A stretch of 11,150 nt of DNA, from the NCBI GenBank assembly GCA_021323255.1, contig JAJTCL010000056.1:1-11150 (forward strand). Reading direction: 5' to 3'. This document shows, one piece after another, positions 1-8,389 of the stretch (its first letter is position 1; the number at the start of each line of letters is the position of its first letter). The position numbers and the translations under genes were made by a program. Source of the stretch: Propionibacteriaceae bacterium. GTDB lineage: Bacteria > Actinomycetota > Actinomycetes > Propionibacteriales > Propionibacteriaceae. Below the pieces are notes generated by a model that was not told the DNA's origin, did not search any database, and saw only the letters and a list, made by a program, of their open reading frames with translations.

Positions 1-2519
1 ACGGTGAAGCCGGCGGTGCGGGCTTGGTTGAGGTTGTGAGTGCCTTCGACGAGCCCGCCGGGTAGATAGATGTCGATCGTTAGCAGGGTGACTACTGCCA
101 TAACTGCACCGATCTCTAGCACGTTGGCCCACATCTGTGCGTCGATCACCCGGTCGGTGAGTCTCCGTGGTGGGCGGGCCATCACGTCCTCGGTTTCTGG
201 GTCGACGCCCATCGCCAGGGCTGGGCCGGAGTCGGTGATGAGGTTGATCCACAGGATTTGAGTTGCCAGGAGCGGCAGTACCACCGCCTCACCGGTGCCG
301 GTCAGTCCGATCGCGCCGGCGAAGACCACGCCGAGGAACACGGTAAGAACCTCACCCATATTGGAGGAGAGCAGGTAGCGGAGGAACTTTTTGATGTCGT
401 CGAAGATCCCCCGACCCTCGCGAACTGCCTCCACGATGGTGGCGAAATTGTCATCAGCCAAAATCATGTTGGCCGCTTCTTTAGTGACCTCGGTGCCGGT
501 CATCCCCATGGCGATCCCGATGTCGGCGGACTTCAGGGCCGGCGCGTCGTTGACGCCGTCTCCGGTCATGGCGACTATCTTCCCGTCGGCCTGCAGCGCG
601 TCGATGATCTGCAGCTTGTGCTTGGGCGCGACCCGGGCGTATACAGAGGTTTCCCGTACCGCTTCAGCGAAGGCACGCTCGTCAAGACGGTCGAGTTCTT
701 GGCCCGTCAAGGCGGCGGCGTGTTGGACGATGCCCAGGTCTGCCGCGATGCGGGCCGCGGTCTGCGGATGGTCCCCGGTGATCATCATCACCCGGATCCC
801 GGCACGATGTGCCTCTCCGATCGCCACCGCAGCTTCGGGGCGGGGTGGGTCGATAATCCCCACTGTGCCGACGAAGATCAGGTCATGCTCCAGATCCTCC
901 GACGGTTCGGCGCTCTCGCCCTCGGCAAGCGGTCGGTAGGCCACCGCCAGCGTACGGAGCGCATCCGCGGAGAGTTCGGCGACATCGGCCAAAATTTGCT
1001 GTCGGATCTGCTCGGTCAGCTCGACGACGTCGGTTCCTCTTCGGGCCCGGATGCAGCGTCCCAGCAGCACATCCGGGGCGCCTTTGGTGATCAGCACCAG
1101 CTGGTCGCCGTGCTCATGATCTTTTTCGATCGTGGACATGCGCTTGCGCTCGGAGGTGAACGGAATCTCGGCAACCCGTTCGAACCGCTGCGCTCGTCTT
1201 TCGGTGACGCCAAGCTTCCGCTCGGCGACCAGGAAGGCAGCCTCGGTCGGGTCGCCATGGATCTGCCAATCACCGTCTCGTTGCTGCAGGTCGGCGTTGC
1301 TGGCCAGGCTGCCGCCGCTGAGCACCACGATGTTTTCTGCCAACTGGGGACCATCAGTCAGCTCTGCCCCATGCTCGGTAATCACACTGCCTTCCGGCGC
1401 GTAACCAATCCCGGTGACCCGAGCCTGTCCGGAGGCGGTCATCACCCGCTGGACGGTCATCTCCGACTTGGTCAATGTTCCGGTCTTGTCCGAGGCGATC
1501 ACCGAGGCAGAGCCCAGAGTCTCCACCGAGGACAGCTTCTTGACGATGGCGCGGTGGCTGGCCATTCGTTGCACACCCAACGCCAACACCACCGACAAGA
1601 TCGCCGGTAACCCCTCAGGCACAGCGGCCACGGCCAACGAAACTCCGAGCAGCAGAATGGTGACCGCATCGCTGGCGGTCCGCACCTCTGAAATGACAAA
1701 CACCGTCACCACGACGACCACAGCGATGATGATCACCGCGATGCCCAACATCCGCCCGATCCGGCCGACCTCGGACTGCAGGGGTGTGGGCTCCTCCTCG
1801 GTGGCTTCCAACATGCCGGCGATGGAACCCATTTCGGTCGCCATCCCGGTGGCAGTCACGATGGCGCGTCCGGTGCCTTGGGCGACGGCGGTGCCCTTGA
1901 AGGCCATGCACCGCCGGTCACCGAGCGCAACCGGTCCCGGCAGCGCTGAGACGTTCTTCTCCACCGCCTGGCTCTCCCCGGTGAGCGAGGCCTCCAGAAC
2001 TCGCAGCGCCGCCGCCTCGGTGAGCCGTCCGTCGGCGCCGACGGCATCACCCTCAGCCAGAACCAGCAGGTCCCCGCGTACCAGCTGCTCACTCGGTATC
2101 CGCAGCATCCGGCCATCGCGCAGCACTGCCGAGGTGACCGCGGTCATCTCCTGTAAGGCGGCCACCGCACTCTCCGCGCGGGCCTCCTGCACATAGCCCA
2201 AGACCGCATTCAGCAGCACCACCACCGAAATCACGATCGCGTCCACCGGCCAGCCGTGCCCGCCCCCAAGTACCCACGCCAGAAGTGAGATGGCCACCGC
2301 GGCCAAGAGCAGATAGATCAGCGGATCGCGGAACTGGGCCAAAATCTTGCGCCAGGTCGGCACCGGCGGTGCCGCCCGAAGCTCATTGGGCCCATCCGCC
2401 GCGAGCCGGCGTGCCGCCTCCGCCGACGACAACCCGGTGTCCAGGTCAACCGCCAGCGCCTCCGCCACCTCCGCAATGTCGAGCACGGAGGGATCGTCTC
2501 GCAGTGCGGTTGCTGCCAC
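1..2519 (-). CDS. Type II (Ca2+-ATPase-like) cation-transporting P-type ATPase, C-terminus cut by window edge
   Basis: This is a membrane pump that uses ATP through a phospho-aspartate intermediate to move a cation across the cell membrane. About 839 codons are present. Visible landmarks are the actuator TGES at residues 180-183, PEGLPA in TM4 at 301-306, the phosphorylation motif DKTGTLT with Asp344, and the hinge TGDGVND at 652-658. Seven hydrophobic segments can be read before the edge, so roughly the last two or three TM helices are missing. Residues that bind Ca2+ in SERCA are kept: Glu302 (TM4), Asn720 and Glu723 (TM5), and Asn759, Thr762 and Asp763 (TM6). This favours Ca2+ (or Mn2+/Na+) over heavy metals, and there is no N-terminal metal-binding CxxC. 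The start is GTG at 2519, because an in-frame TGA lies two codons upstream; the ribosome site is poor. The PNPOx-like gene lies 135 bp upstream on the same strand and may share a transcript. M. tuberculosis CtpF is a relative, but the sequence differs enough that I do not assign the symbol. Confidence 0.95.
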   Translation of the reverse strand, partial: MAATALRDDPSVLDIAEVAEALAVDLDTGLSSAEAARRLAADGPNELRAAPPVPTWRKILAQFRDPLIYLLLAAVAISLLAWVLGGGHGWPVDAIVISVVVLLNAVLGYVQEARAESAVAALQEMTAVTSAVLRDGRMLRIPSEQLVRGDLLVLAEGDAVGADGRLTEAAALRVLEASLTGESQAVEKNVSALPGPVALGDRRCMAFKGTAVAQGTGRAIVTATGMATEMGSIAGMLEATEEEPTPLQSEVGRIGRMLGIAVIIIAVVVVVTVFVISEVRTASDAVTILLLGVSLAVAAVPEGLPAILSVVLALGVQRMASHRAIVKKLSSVETLGSASVIASDKTGTLTKSEMTVQRVMTASGQARVTGIGYAPEGSVITEHGAELTDGPQLAENIVVLSGGSLASNADLQQRDGDWQIHGDPTEAAFLVAERKLGVTERRAQRFERVAEIPFTSERKRMSTIEKDHEHGDQLVLITKGAPDVLLGRCIRARRGTDVVELTEQIRQQILADVAELSADALRTLAVAYRPLAEGESAEPSEDLEHDLIFVGTVGIIDPPRPEAAVAIGEAHRAGIRVMMITGDHPQTAARIAADLGIVQHAAALTGQELDRLDERAFAEAVRETSVYARVAPKHKLQIIDALQADGKIVAMTGDGVNDAPALKSADIGIAMGMTGTEVTKEAANMILADDNFATIVEAVREGRGIFDDIKKFLRYLLSSNMGEVLTVFLGVVFAGAIGLTGTGEAVVLPLLATQILWINLITDSGPALAMGVDPETEDVMARPPRRLTDRVIDAQMWANVLEIGAVMAVVTLLTIDIYLPGGLVEGTHNLNQARTAGFT

Positions 2520-2654
2520 ACCTCATTCTGGCGCTGTCGCTCGGCTTGGCCAGATTCAGGACACGATAGGTCCAATGACTGGTCCGGCCCTGGGCCCTCT
2601 CGGCGAAGTCTTGGGGAATCCTTGTCTTCTTGGGTTTGTATCGGCCGCCAACTG

Positions 2655-3089
2655 CTATCCCCACCAATCCGGGGGCAGGCCGGCGATCTTGATGCGTCTG
2701 CCGATGACTTGACTCGGGTTGATTTGTATGTAGCGAGGTTTGGCTCGGGGATGCCAGGCCAGTAGTGGCGTTTGGCGGAGTTCGGCGAGTTTGTCTTCGT
2801 CGGTTATTTCTTCGGCGCGACCGCGCACCACGACGCTCCAGCCGACTTGGTGGTTTTGGTCCACGCCGTCCACCTCGAACGCGACTGGGGCACCGCGGAG
2901 AGCGGCGGCGAGTTTGCTGCCTGCATCGGTCCGAATCACGATCCTGTCGTTGTCGAGAAGGTAGTTGACCGGAACGATGGACGGCAGTACGCCCACAGCG
3001 TCCATGAAGCCAAAACGGCCGAAGTGATGACGGGTTAGTAGTTCTCGGCATTCGGCCACGGTCAACGTCTTAATGCGTTCGTTCGACAT
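2655..3089 (-). CDS. Pyridoxamine 5'-phosphate oxidase-like split-barrel flavin protein
   Basis: This 144-residue protein is of the PNPOx-like split beta-barrel type (the NimA/COG3467-like group). Members bind FMN, F420 or heme, and most have no proven substrate. The layout fits the group: an N-terminal helix with a 'LTVAECRELL' type motif, then 'GRFGFMD', a beta strand containing 'PSIVPVNYLL', 'IVIRTDAGSKL', and 'VAFEVDGVD' followed by a 'GWSVVVRGRA' strand. The tail ends in Trp-Trp-Gly. The ATG at 3089 was chosen because it begins the conserved domain and has a weak AAGAGA ribosome site. Extending upstream to 3335 would run through the divergent DUF488 gene. It lies 135 bp upstream of the P-type ATPase and is divergent from DUF488 with a 91-bp shared promoter region. 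Small proteins of this type are common in actinobacterial dormancy regulons; that role is inferred here. Confidence 0.88.
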   Translation of the reverse strand: MSNERIKTLTVAECRELLTRHHFGRFGFMDAVGVLPSIVPVNYLLDNDRIVIRTDAGSKLAAALRGAPVAFEVDGVDQNHQVGWSVVVRGRAEEITDEDKLAELRQTPLLAWHPRAKPRYIQINPSQVIGRRIKIAGLPPDWWG

Positions 3090-3180
3090 TGGGTATCTCT
3101 TTTCGTTGCAATGTGTGTCGTCAGGTTCGGTGGCTTCATTGGAGTCCGTGGGGCTGTGGCCGCGCGGGAAGGTTGGGATT
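3090..3180. promoter_or_regulatory. Divergent promoter region between PNPOx-like and DUF488 genes
   Basis: This 91-bp gap must hold the promoters for both divergent genes unless they are read from further away. A degenerate GC-rich dyad lies around 3147-3166 (GGGGC, four bases, then GCCGC). It matches the core of the mycobacterial DosR box (GGGnC-N4-GnCCC) at all but one of the fixed positions, but the flanks match poorly. No convincing -10/-35 pair can be read. Confidence 0.35.
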
Positions 3181-3543
3181 GTGGCCGATAGAGAGGAGGT
3201 GCAGGTACGCCGGGTGTACGACGACCCCGAAGAGAGCGACGGTGCACGGGTTCTGGTCGACCGGATCTGGCCCCGTGGCATGACCAAGGTGAGGGCAGCA
3301 CTCACCGAATGGTGCAAGGATGTTGCCCCGTCCACGGAGCTGCGTAAGTGGTACAGCCACGACCCTGCAAAGTTTGTGGAGTTCGCACGCCGTTACGGCG
3401 CCGAGCTGGAACAAGCCGAGCGAGTTCAAGCCCTGCAACACTTGCGAGATCTGGCCGCTGACGGTCGTCTGACCTTGTTGACTGGCAGTAAAGCTGTCGA
3501 CATCAGTGAGGCAGCTGTGCTCGCCGCCATCTTGAATCGGTGA
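3181..3543 (+). CDS. DUF488 family protein (YeaO-like)
   Basis: A 120-residue cytosolic protein of the DUF488/YeaO family, whose function is not established. The family signature near the N-terminus is clear: 'RRVYDDPEESDGARVLVDRIWPRG', given here only as a landmark around residues 10-33. It is followed by 'EWCKDVAPSTELRKWYSHDP' and 'FARRYGAEL'. The C-terminal part reads LLTGSKAVDISEAAVLAAIL, whereas many members have a KDxxHN-type motif at this point, so this copy is divergent there. GTG at 3181 is preferred because GGAAGG sits 8 nt upstream. GTG at 3199 is possible, but its purine tract touches the start codon. The gene is divergent from the PNPOx-like gene and converges on the GH65 gene, with 92 bp between the stops. 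Confidence 0.85.
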   Translation: MADREEVQVRRVYDDPEESDGARVLVDRIWPRGMTKVRAALTEWCKDVAPSTELRKWYSHDPAKFVEFARRYGAELEQAERVQALQHLRDLAADGRLTLLTGSKAVDISEAAVLAAILNR

Positions 3544-3635
3544 TTGCCGGCCCGGCCGACAGACGGCCTTGATGTGAGCCGTTGGCCAACGCCCCATATG
3601 AATGGTGAGGGCCGTCCACCGGCCACGCCGAGTGA

Positions 3636-5996
3636 TCACATCCTGGTCCTGTGGCGGCGGTGAGGAGCTCGCCCGCGTGGTTGAGTCGGTCTCGGGCCTA
3701 ATGGCGCAACGTCGGGGATGAGACAGGTTGCCGGTTGATCCGCGGACACATCGACCGGCTGACCGTGGTGGAGGAGCTGCAGGGGCTTGCCGTTATCGAT
3801 GGAGTAAGTGGCTTCCGCGCCACTGACCTCAACGCGCAGCGTTCGCCCGGCTAAGTGCAACCCGAACGCTAGTCGGGTCAGGGCGGGCGGCAGCCGCGGT
3901 GTGAAGCTGAGCGCGGCGTCGGTGTGCCGCATCCCGCCGTAGCCGGCCACCAGAGCGGTCCAGATCCCGCCCAGCGAGGCTAGGTGCAAGCCGTTGGCGG
4001 TGTTGTGTTCCAGGTCGTCAAGGTCCATCAGGGCGGCCTCGGCGAGGTAATCCTCGGCCAGGTCGAGGTGTCCGATCTCGGCCGCGATGACCGCTTGCAC
4101 GCTCGCGGACAACGAGGAGTCGCGGACCGTCAGCCGCTCGTAGTAGGCGAAGTTGCGGGCCTTCTGTTCGGGGGTGAACGCGTCCGGGCGCAGCTGCATC
4201 GCCAGCACCAGATCCGCCTGTTTGACCACCTGTTTGCGGTAAAGGTCGAAGTAGGGGAAGTGCAGCAGCAGCGGGTACTGCTCGGCCGTGGTGTTGGCGA
4301 AATCCCAGATCTCGTGGCAGGTGAATCCGTCGGCCTGGGGATGGACTCCCAGCATCTGGTCGTACGGAATGACCATGCTGGCGGCCGCCTCCCGCCAGCT
4401 GGTCATCTCTTCGTCGTCGACTCCGAGTTCCGTGGCACAGTCGCGGTGCCGCGCTGCCGCGTCGGCGGCCGCGGACAGGTTTTCTTGCGCCATCAGGTTT
4501 GTATACACATTGTTGTCGGCAACGGCACTGTACTCGTCGGGGCCGGTGACTCCGTCGATTCGGAATCGGCCGTTGCCGTCGTGGTGGCCGAGCGAACGCC
4601 ACAGCCGGGCGGTGTGGACGAGCACGTCCAAGCCGATCGTCTGCTCGAAGGTGGTGTCGTCGGTGGCGCGAACGTACCGGCGCGCGGCACAGGCGATATC
4701 TGCGTTGACATGGAAAGCGGCCGATCCTGCCGGCCAGTACCCGGAGCACTCCTCCCCGCGGATGGTGCGCCACGGGAACGCCGCACCGTTGAGCCTCAGC
4801 TGCCGGGCGCGCTCGATGGCCAGCGGCAGCGTGCTATGGCGCCACCGGAGGGCGTGGGCGGCCGCATCCGGTGAAGTGTAGGTCAACACAGGCAGCACGA
4901 AGGTCTCCGTGTCCCAGAACGCGTGCCCGTCATACCCAGGCCCGGTCAGCCCTTTTGCCGCGATCGCCCTGCCCTCTGCCCGTGCCCCGGCCTGCAAGAT
5001 GTGAAACAACCCAAAACGCACGGCCTGCTGAATTGCGCTATCGCCGTCAAGCTCGACATCGGCGCACGCCCAGAACCTGTCGAGGTAGCTGCGTTGCTCG
5101 GCCAGCAGCCCCTCCCAACCGGTCTGCATCGCCGCTGCCAACGCCGCATCGGCCTGGTCGCGAACTGCCGGTAACGACCTGGAACCGGACCACCCGTACG
5201 CGACGACCTTGACGAGCCGCAGCCGCTGCCCGGGTTCCAGGGTGGTGGACACCATCGTCCGACCAAGGTGGGGGAAACTTTCGGACTGCACCAGCGTGCC
5301 GGGCGGCCCCTCGACGACGTGGTCCATCACCACGGCCACGATCAGGGCACTTTCTCGCGTGGCATGCACCAAACCAGCTCGGGCGCCCCGAGAGGCATCG
5401 GCCTGTTCGACCAATGGCTCCGTCAACGCCGCAGTCCCTCTCGGATCCCGGCCGGGCACGGGAAGCTGCTCGTTGGCGATCAGCTCGGACTGCACCACGA
5501 TCCGCGTCGTCTGGTTGACCGGCTCCACCTCATAGCAAATCGCCGCAATCGAGCGTTGCGTCAAAGACACCATTCGGGTGGAGCTGACCTTGACCGCAGA
5601 TCCTGCCGGCGAGACCCACTCGGCCTGACGGCCCAATACCCCGGCCCGGAAATCGAGGCAGCGTTCATGGGAACGCAGTTCGCCGTAGCGAACATCGAAC
5701 GGTTCGTCGTTGACCAGCAGCCGCATGACCTTGCCGTTGGTCACATTGATGATCGTCTGTCCGGATTCGGGATTGCCGTAGCCGCGTTCCGCGTATGGTA
5801 ACGGCCGGATTTCGAAGACCCCATTGAGATAGGAGCCTGGCAAGCCGTACGGCTCACCCTCGTCCAGGTTCCCCCGCCACCCGATGTGTCCGTTGGACAG
5901 TGCGAACACGGATTCCGTCTGGGCCAGCGTGTCCAAGTCAAGGCTTGTCTCACGAACAGACCACGGCTCGGTCACGAATGTGGGATGCCCGATCAT
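3636..5996 (-). CDS. Glycoside hydrolase family 65 protein (maltose/kojibiose/trehalose phosphorylase type)
   Basis: A 786-residue cytosolic GH65 enzyme. The family cleaves alpha-glucosidic disaccharides, usually with phosphate to give beta-glucose 1-phosphate. The N-terminal beta-sandwich (about 10-250) has FALSNGHIGWRGNLDEGEPYG and RPLPYAERGYG-type motifs. The (alpha/alpha)6 barrel (about 310-680) carries GYDGHAFWDTE and FPWRTIRGEE. The general acid lies in GPDEY, Glu488, matching Glu487 of the L. brevis maltose phosphorylase. KQADLVLAM and RDSSLSASVQAV follow, the latter at the phosphate-binding end. The tail is rich in Pro, Arg and His. From memory, the length and tail match the mycobacterial Rv3401 group; the substrate cannot be told. 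It is the last gene of the folE operon. Its ATG overlaps the stop of the reductase gene (ATGA) and lacks a clear ribosome site, so translational coupling is likely. No beta-phosphoglucomutase, its usual partner, is in the window. Confidence 0.93.
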   Translation of the reverse strand: MIGHPTFVTEPWSVRETSLDLDTLAQTESVFALSNGHIGWRGNLDEGEPYGLPGSYLNGVFEIRPLPYAERGYGNPESGQTIINVTNGKVMRLLVNDEPFDVRYGELRSHERCLDFRAGVLGRQAEWVSPAGSAVKVSSTRMVSLTQRSIAAICYEVEPVNQTTRIVVQSELIANEQLPVPGRDPRGTAALTEPLVEQADASRGARAGLVHATRESALIVAVVMDHVVEGPPGTLVQSESFPHLGRTMVSTTLEPGQRLRLVKVVAYGWSGSRSLPAVRDQADAALAAAMQTGWEGLLAEQRSYLDRFWACADVELDGDSAIQQAVRFGLFHILQAGARAEGRAIAAKGLTGPGYDGHAFWDTETFVLPVLTYTSPDAAAHALRWRHSTLPLAIERARQLRLNGAAFPWRTIRGEECSGYWPAGSAAFHVNADIACAARRYVRATDDTTFEQTIGLDVLVHTARLWRSLGHHDGNGRFRIDGVTGPDEYSAVADNNVYTNLMAQENLSAAADAAARHRDCATELGVDDEEMTSWREAAASMVIPYDQMLGVHPQADGFTCHEIWDFANTTAEQYPLLLHFPYFDLYRKQVVKQADLVLAMQLRPDAFTPEQKARNFAYYERLTVRDSSLSASVQAVIAAEIGHLDLAEDYLAEAALMDLDDLEHNTANGLHLASLGGIWTALVAGYGGMRHTDAALSFTPRLPPALTRLAFGLHLAGRTLRVEVSGAEATYSIDNGKPLQLLHHGQPVDVSADQPATCLIPDVAPLGPRPTQPRGRAPHRRHRTRM

Positions 5997-7237
5997 GTCG
6001 TGGCCGCTTGAGCAAAGCTTTCCAGCGGGATACCCGGGTCGACGAGATCGTCAGTGTTGACCGGGCGTGCTGATTCGATGAGTCGTTCGATGTCGTCGGG
6101 GACGTCCCAGATGTTGACATTCATGCCGGCCTGGACTCGTTGCTTGTGAAGCCAGAAGACGATGAGCTCGCGCGGGTCCGCGTGTCGGCGAAAGATGACC
6201 CGGTCGTAGCCGGATGGGCCGATGTCGCCGGTGTATTCCATACTGAGGTCGTACTGGTCGGTGAAGAAGTACGACGGTCGCACGTCGATGCCATCTTGTC
6301 CGAGCATCGTTTTGCCGGCGACGGCGCCTTGGCGTCTGGCGTTGGCCCAGTGCTCGACACGAAGGTGCCGGCCCAGGCGCGGGTTGTAGGCGTTCGCGAC
6401 GTCGCCTGCGGCGAAGATGTTCACATCGGAGCTGCGAAGGTGCTCATCGACGAGGATCCCGTTGTCGACGTCGAGGCCGGCCTGTGCGGCGAGCTGGGTG
6501 TTGGGAGTGATTCCGACTCCCACAAGGACCATGTCCGCCTCGATCCGGCTCCCGTCGCTCAGAATGACACCGGTCACCGCACCGTTTCTGCCGCTGAGTT
6601 CGGCCACCGCGACCTGGCTGCGCAGGTCTACGCCGTGGTCACGATGCAGGTCGGCAAAGATAGGTGCGGTCTCTGGACCGAGCACGTGCAGTAGCGGCAG
6701 TTCGCTGCGCTCGAGAAGAGTCACGTCAACGCCTGCATTGCGTGCAGCGGCGGCGGTCTCCAGCCCGATCCAGCCGGCGCCGATGATGGCAACCCGGTGC
6801 GCCTGGTCGAACCCCGCCTTGATGCGCTCGCTGTCATCGACACTGCGCAGGTAATGCACGCCGTCAAGGTCAGCCCCTGGCACGTTGAGGCGTCGCGGTG
6901 TGGAACCGGTCGTCAGCAGCAACTTGTCGTAGCCCAGCTGCTCACCGGTGGCGGTGGTGACGGTCCGCAGAGCCGGGTCGAGCGAGGTCACTGCAGTGCC
7001 TAGCCGCAGCTCGACCGCGTGGTCGGCGTACCAGGGCTCCGGGTGGGCGAAGATGCTGTCGCGGGCAGCCTTGCCCTGAAGATAGTCCTTGGACAAGGGA
7101 GGGCGTTCGTAAGGACGGTGCGGTTCCTCGCCGAGCAGGGTGATCCTTCCGTCGAACCCTTCTTCACGCAGGGTTTCTGCCGCGAGGGCACCGGCCAGAC
7201 CCCCGCCGACAATGATGAAGCCGGGTTGGGTTGTCAT
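5993..7237 (-). CDS. NAD(P)/FAD-dependent ferredoxin/rubredoxin-type reductase
   Basis: A 414-residue flavoprotein that passes electrons between NAD(P)H and a small iron-sulfur partner (ferredoxin or rubredoxin). The FAD-binding GGGLAG is at residues 11-16, RPPLSK at 45-50, the NAD-binding GAGWIG at 153-158, and the second FAD contact IFAAGDVA at 274-281. An acidic residue (Glu176) closes the NAD strand, which favours NADH over NADPH. A C-terminal reductase domain (about 320-400) with EYTGDIGPSGYD and a VNIWDV motif completes the usual architecture and length of about 400. AAAAGG lies 7 nt before the ATG. It follows tal by 12 nt and overlaps the GH65 start by 4 nt. No ferredoxin, P450 or dioxygenase gene is nearby, so its partner is unknown. 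Confidence 0.93.
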   Translation of the reverse strand: MTTQPGFIIVGGGLAGALAAETLREEGFDGRITLLGEEPHRPYERPPLSKDYLQGKAARDSIFAHPEPWYADHAVELRLGTAVTSLDPALRTVTTATGEQLGYDKLLLTTGSTPRRLNVPGADLDGVHYLRSVDDSERIKAGFDQAHRVAIIGAGWIGLETAAAARNAGVDVTLLERSELPLLHVLGPETAPIFADLHRDHGVDLRSQVAVAELSGRNGAVTGVILSDGSRIEADMVLVGVGITPNTQLAAQAGLDVDNGILVDEHLRSSDVNIFAAGDVANAYNPRLGRHLRVEHWANARRQGAVAGKTMLGQDGIDVRPSYFFTDQYDLSMEYTGDIGPSGYDRVIFRRHADPRELIVFWLHKQRVQAGMNVNIWDVPDDIERLIESARPVNTDDLVDPGIPLESFAQAATT

Positions 7238-7249
7238 GGGTGATCCTTT

Positions 7250-8389
7250 TCAGAGGGCAGCGGATTGGCTGCGTTGGAATGTTTCGGGTGTGGAGCGGAG
7301 TCGGTCGCTGAGCTGGGCGGTGACCAACGCCCACGATGCTTCGAACTTCTTGATGCCCTCAGCTTCCAGCAGATCAACGACGTCGTCGTAGTCGACTCCT
7401 ATGGCAGCGATGTCGTGGAGCACGTGATGCGCCTCGGGATAGTGCGGCCGGATGGTGTCGCCGCCGACGGTGCCGTGGTCGGCTACCGCCGCCAGGGTGG
7501 CCTGCGGCATGGTGTTGACCACGCCGTTGGCAACCAGGTCGACGACATATCTGGTGTCGTCGTAGGACGGATCCTTGACACCGGTGGAGGCCCACAATGG
7601 CCGCTGCGGGTGTGCGCCGGCAGCCAGCAGCTCGGCCCAGCGGTCACCGGCGAAAACCCGCTCATAGTGTTCGTAGGCCAGCCTGGCGTTGGCGATCGCA
7701 GCTTTCCCTTTCAGCGCCACCGCCTTCGGAGTGCCGATCTGGTCCAGGCGCTTGTCGATCTCGGTGTCGACTCTGCTGACGAAGAACGATGCCACAGAGG
7801 TGAGGGTGGATAAGTCGCGGCCGGCGGCGCGGGCGCGTTCCATGCCGTCGAGAAACGCCTCGATCACCGCGGCGTAGCGCTGCAGAGAGAAGATCAAGGT
7901 GACGTTGATGCTGATCCCTTCCGCCAGACATTGTGCGATGGCAGGCAGACCGGCCTGGGTAGCCGGGATTTTGACAAATAAGTTGGGGCGGTCGACGAGC
8001 CGCCACAGCTCACCTGCTTCGGCGATCGCCTGATCAGTGTCATGGGCGAGGCGCGGGTCGACCTCGATGGACACCCGGCCGTCGACGCTGTCGGTGGCGT
8101 CGTAGACCGGCCGGAGCACGTCGCAGGCTCCGCGTATATCGGCCACGGTGAGCAGCCGCAACACTTCAGCGGTGGGGGTTCCTCGCTGGCCGAGTTCGCG
8201 GATTTGGTCGGCGTAGTGGTCGCCGCCGCCGATAGCGTTCGCGAAGATCGTCGGGTTGGACGTGATCCCGACGACGTGGCGATCTTCGACCAGTCGACGC
8301 AGCGCGCCGGTGGTAAGTAGTTGTCGGCTTAGGTCGTCTAGCCAGATTGAGACCCCAGCTGCGGTCAGGTCTTGGAGTGGCTCAGGCAT
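7250..8389 (-). CDS. tal: Transaldolase
   Basis: A 379-residue transaldolase of the pentose phosphate pathway. It moves a dihydroxyacetone unit between sedoheptulose 7-phosphate and glyceraldehyde 3-phosphate. Key parts are the N-terminal IWLDDLSR (Asp18), GITSNPTIF at about 41-49, and LFVKIPAT, whose Lys140 forms the Schiff base. Then come [10 protein letters not shown] and [15 protein letters not shown]. The C-terminal part has [19 protein letters not shown] and NTMPQATL, typical of the longer actinobacterial transaldolases of about 370 residues. The ATG at 8389 is chosen because it begins the domain; an upstream extension to 8518 only reads folE in another frame. Its first codons overlap the end of folE by 8 nt, and the nearest purine-rich site (AGAAGGGG) is rather far, so coupling to folE translation is likely. 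It could be a second copy beside the housekeeping tal-tkt locus. Confidence 0.95.
   Translation of the reverse strand: MPEPLQDLTAAGVSIWLDDLSRQLLTTGALRRLVEDRHVVGITSNPTIFANAIGGGDHYADQIRELGQRGTPTAEVLRLLTVADIRGACDVLRPVYDATDSVDGRVSIEVDPRLAHDTDQAIAEAGELWRLVDRPNLFVKIPATQAGLPAIAQCLAEGISINVTLIFSLQRYAAVIEAFLDGMERARAAGRDLSTLTSVASFFVSRVDTEIDKRLDQIGTPKAVALKGKAAIANARLAYEHYERVFAGDRWAELLAAGAHPQRPLWASTGVKDPSYDDTRYVVDLVANGVVNTMPQATLAAVADHGTVGGDTIRPHYPEAHHVLHDIAAIGVDYDDVVDLLEAEGIKKFEASWALVTAQLSDRLRSTPETFQRSQSAAL

Noticed and set aside
258..1610. 450-codon plus-strand open frame
   Set aside because: It lies antisense to the P-type ATPase, whose motifs are unmistakable; its His/Gly/Asp-rich translation has no family features.
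1414..2196. 260-codon plus-strand open frame
   Set aside because: Also antisense to the P-type ATPase, with a low-complexity Thr/Ser/Ala/Arg translation typical of a GC-rich shadow frame.
2446..3051. 201-codon minus-strand open frame
   Set aside because: It overlaps both the PNPOx-like gene and the ATPase start in another frame and is Arg-rich without domains.
3090..3335. Upstream extension of the PNPOx-like protein
   Set aside because: It would run antisense through DUF488; the conserved domain begins at the ATG at 3089.
3562..3616. GACGGCC/GGCCGTC inverted repeat between the convergent DUF488 and GH65 genes
   Set aside because: The 41-nt loop and lack of a T-tract make it a poor terminator; such short GC repeats arise often by chance here.
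3984..4874. 296-codon plus-strand open frame
   Set aside because: It is antisense to the GH65 gene and contains no recognisable motif.
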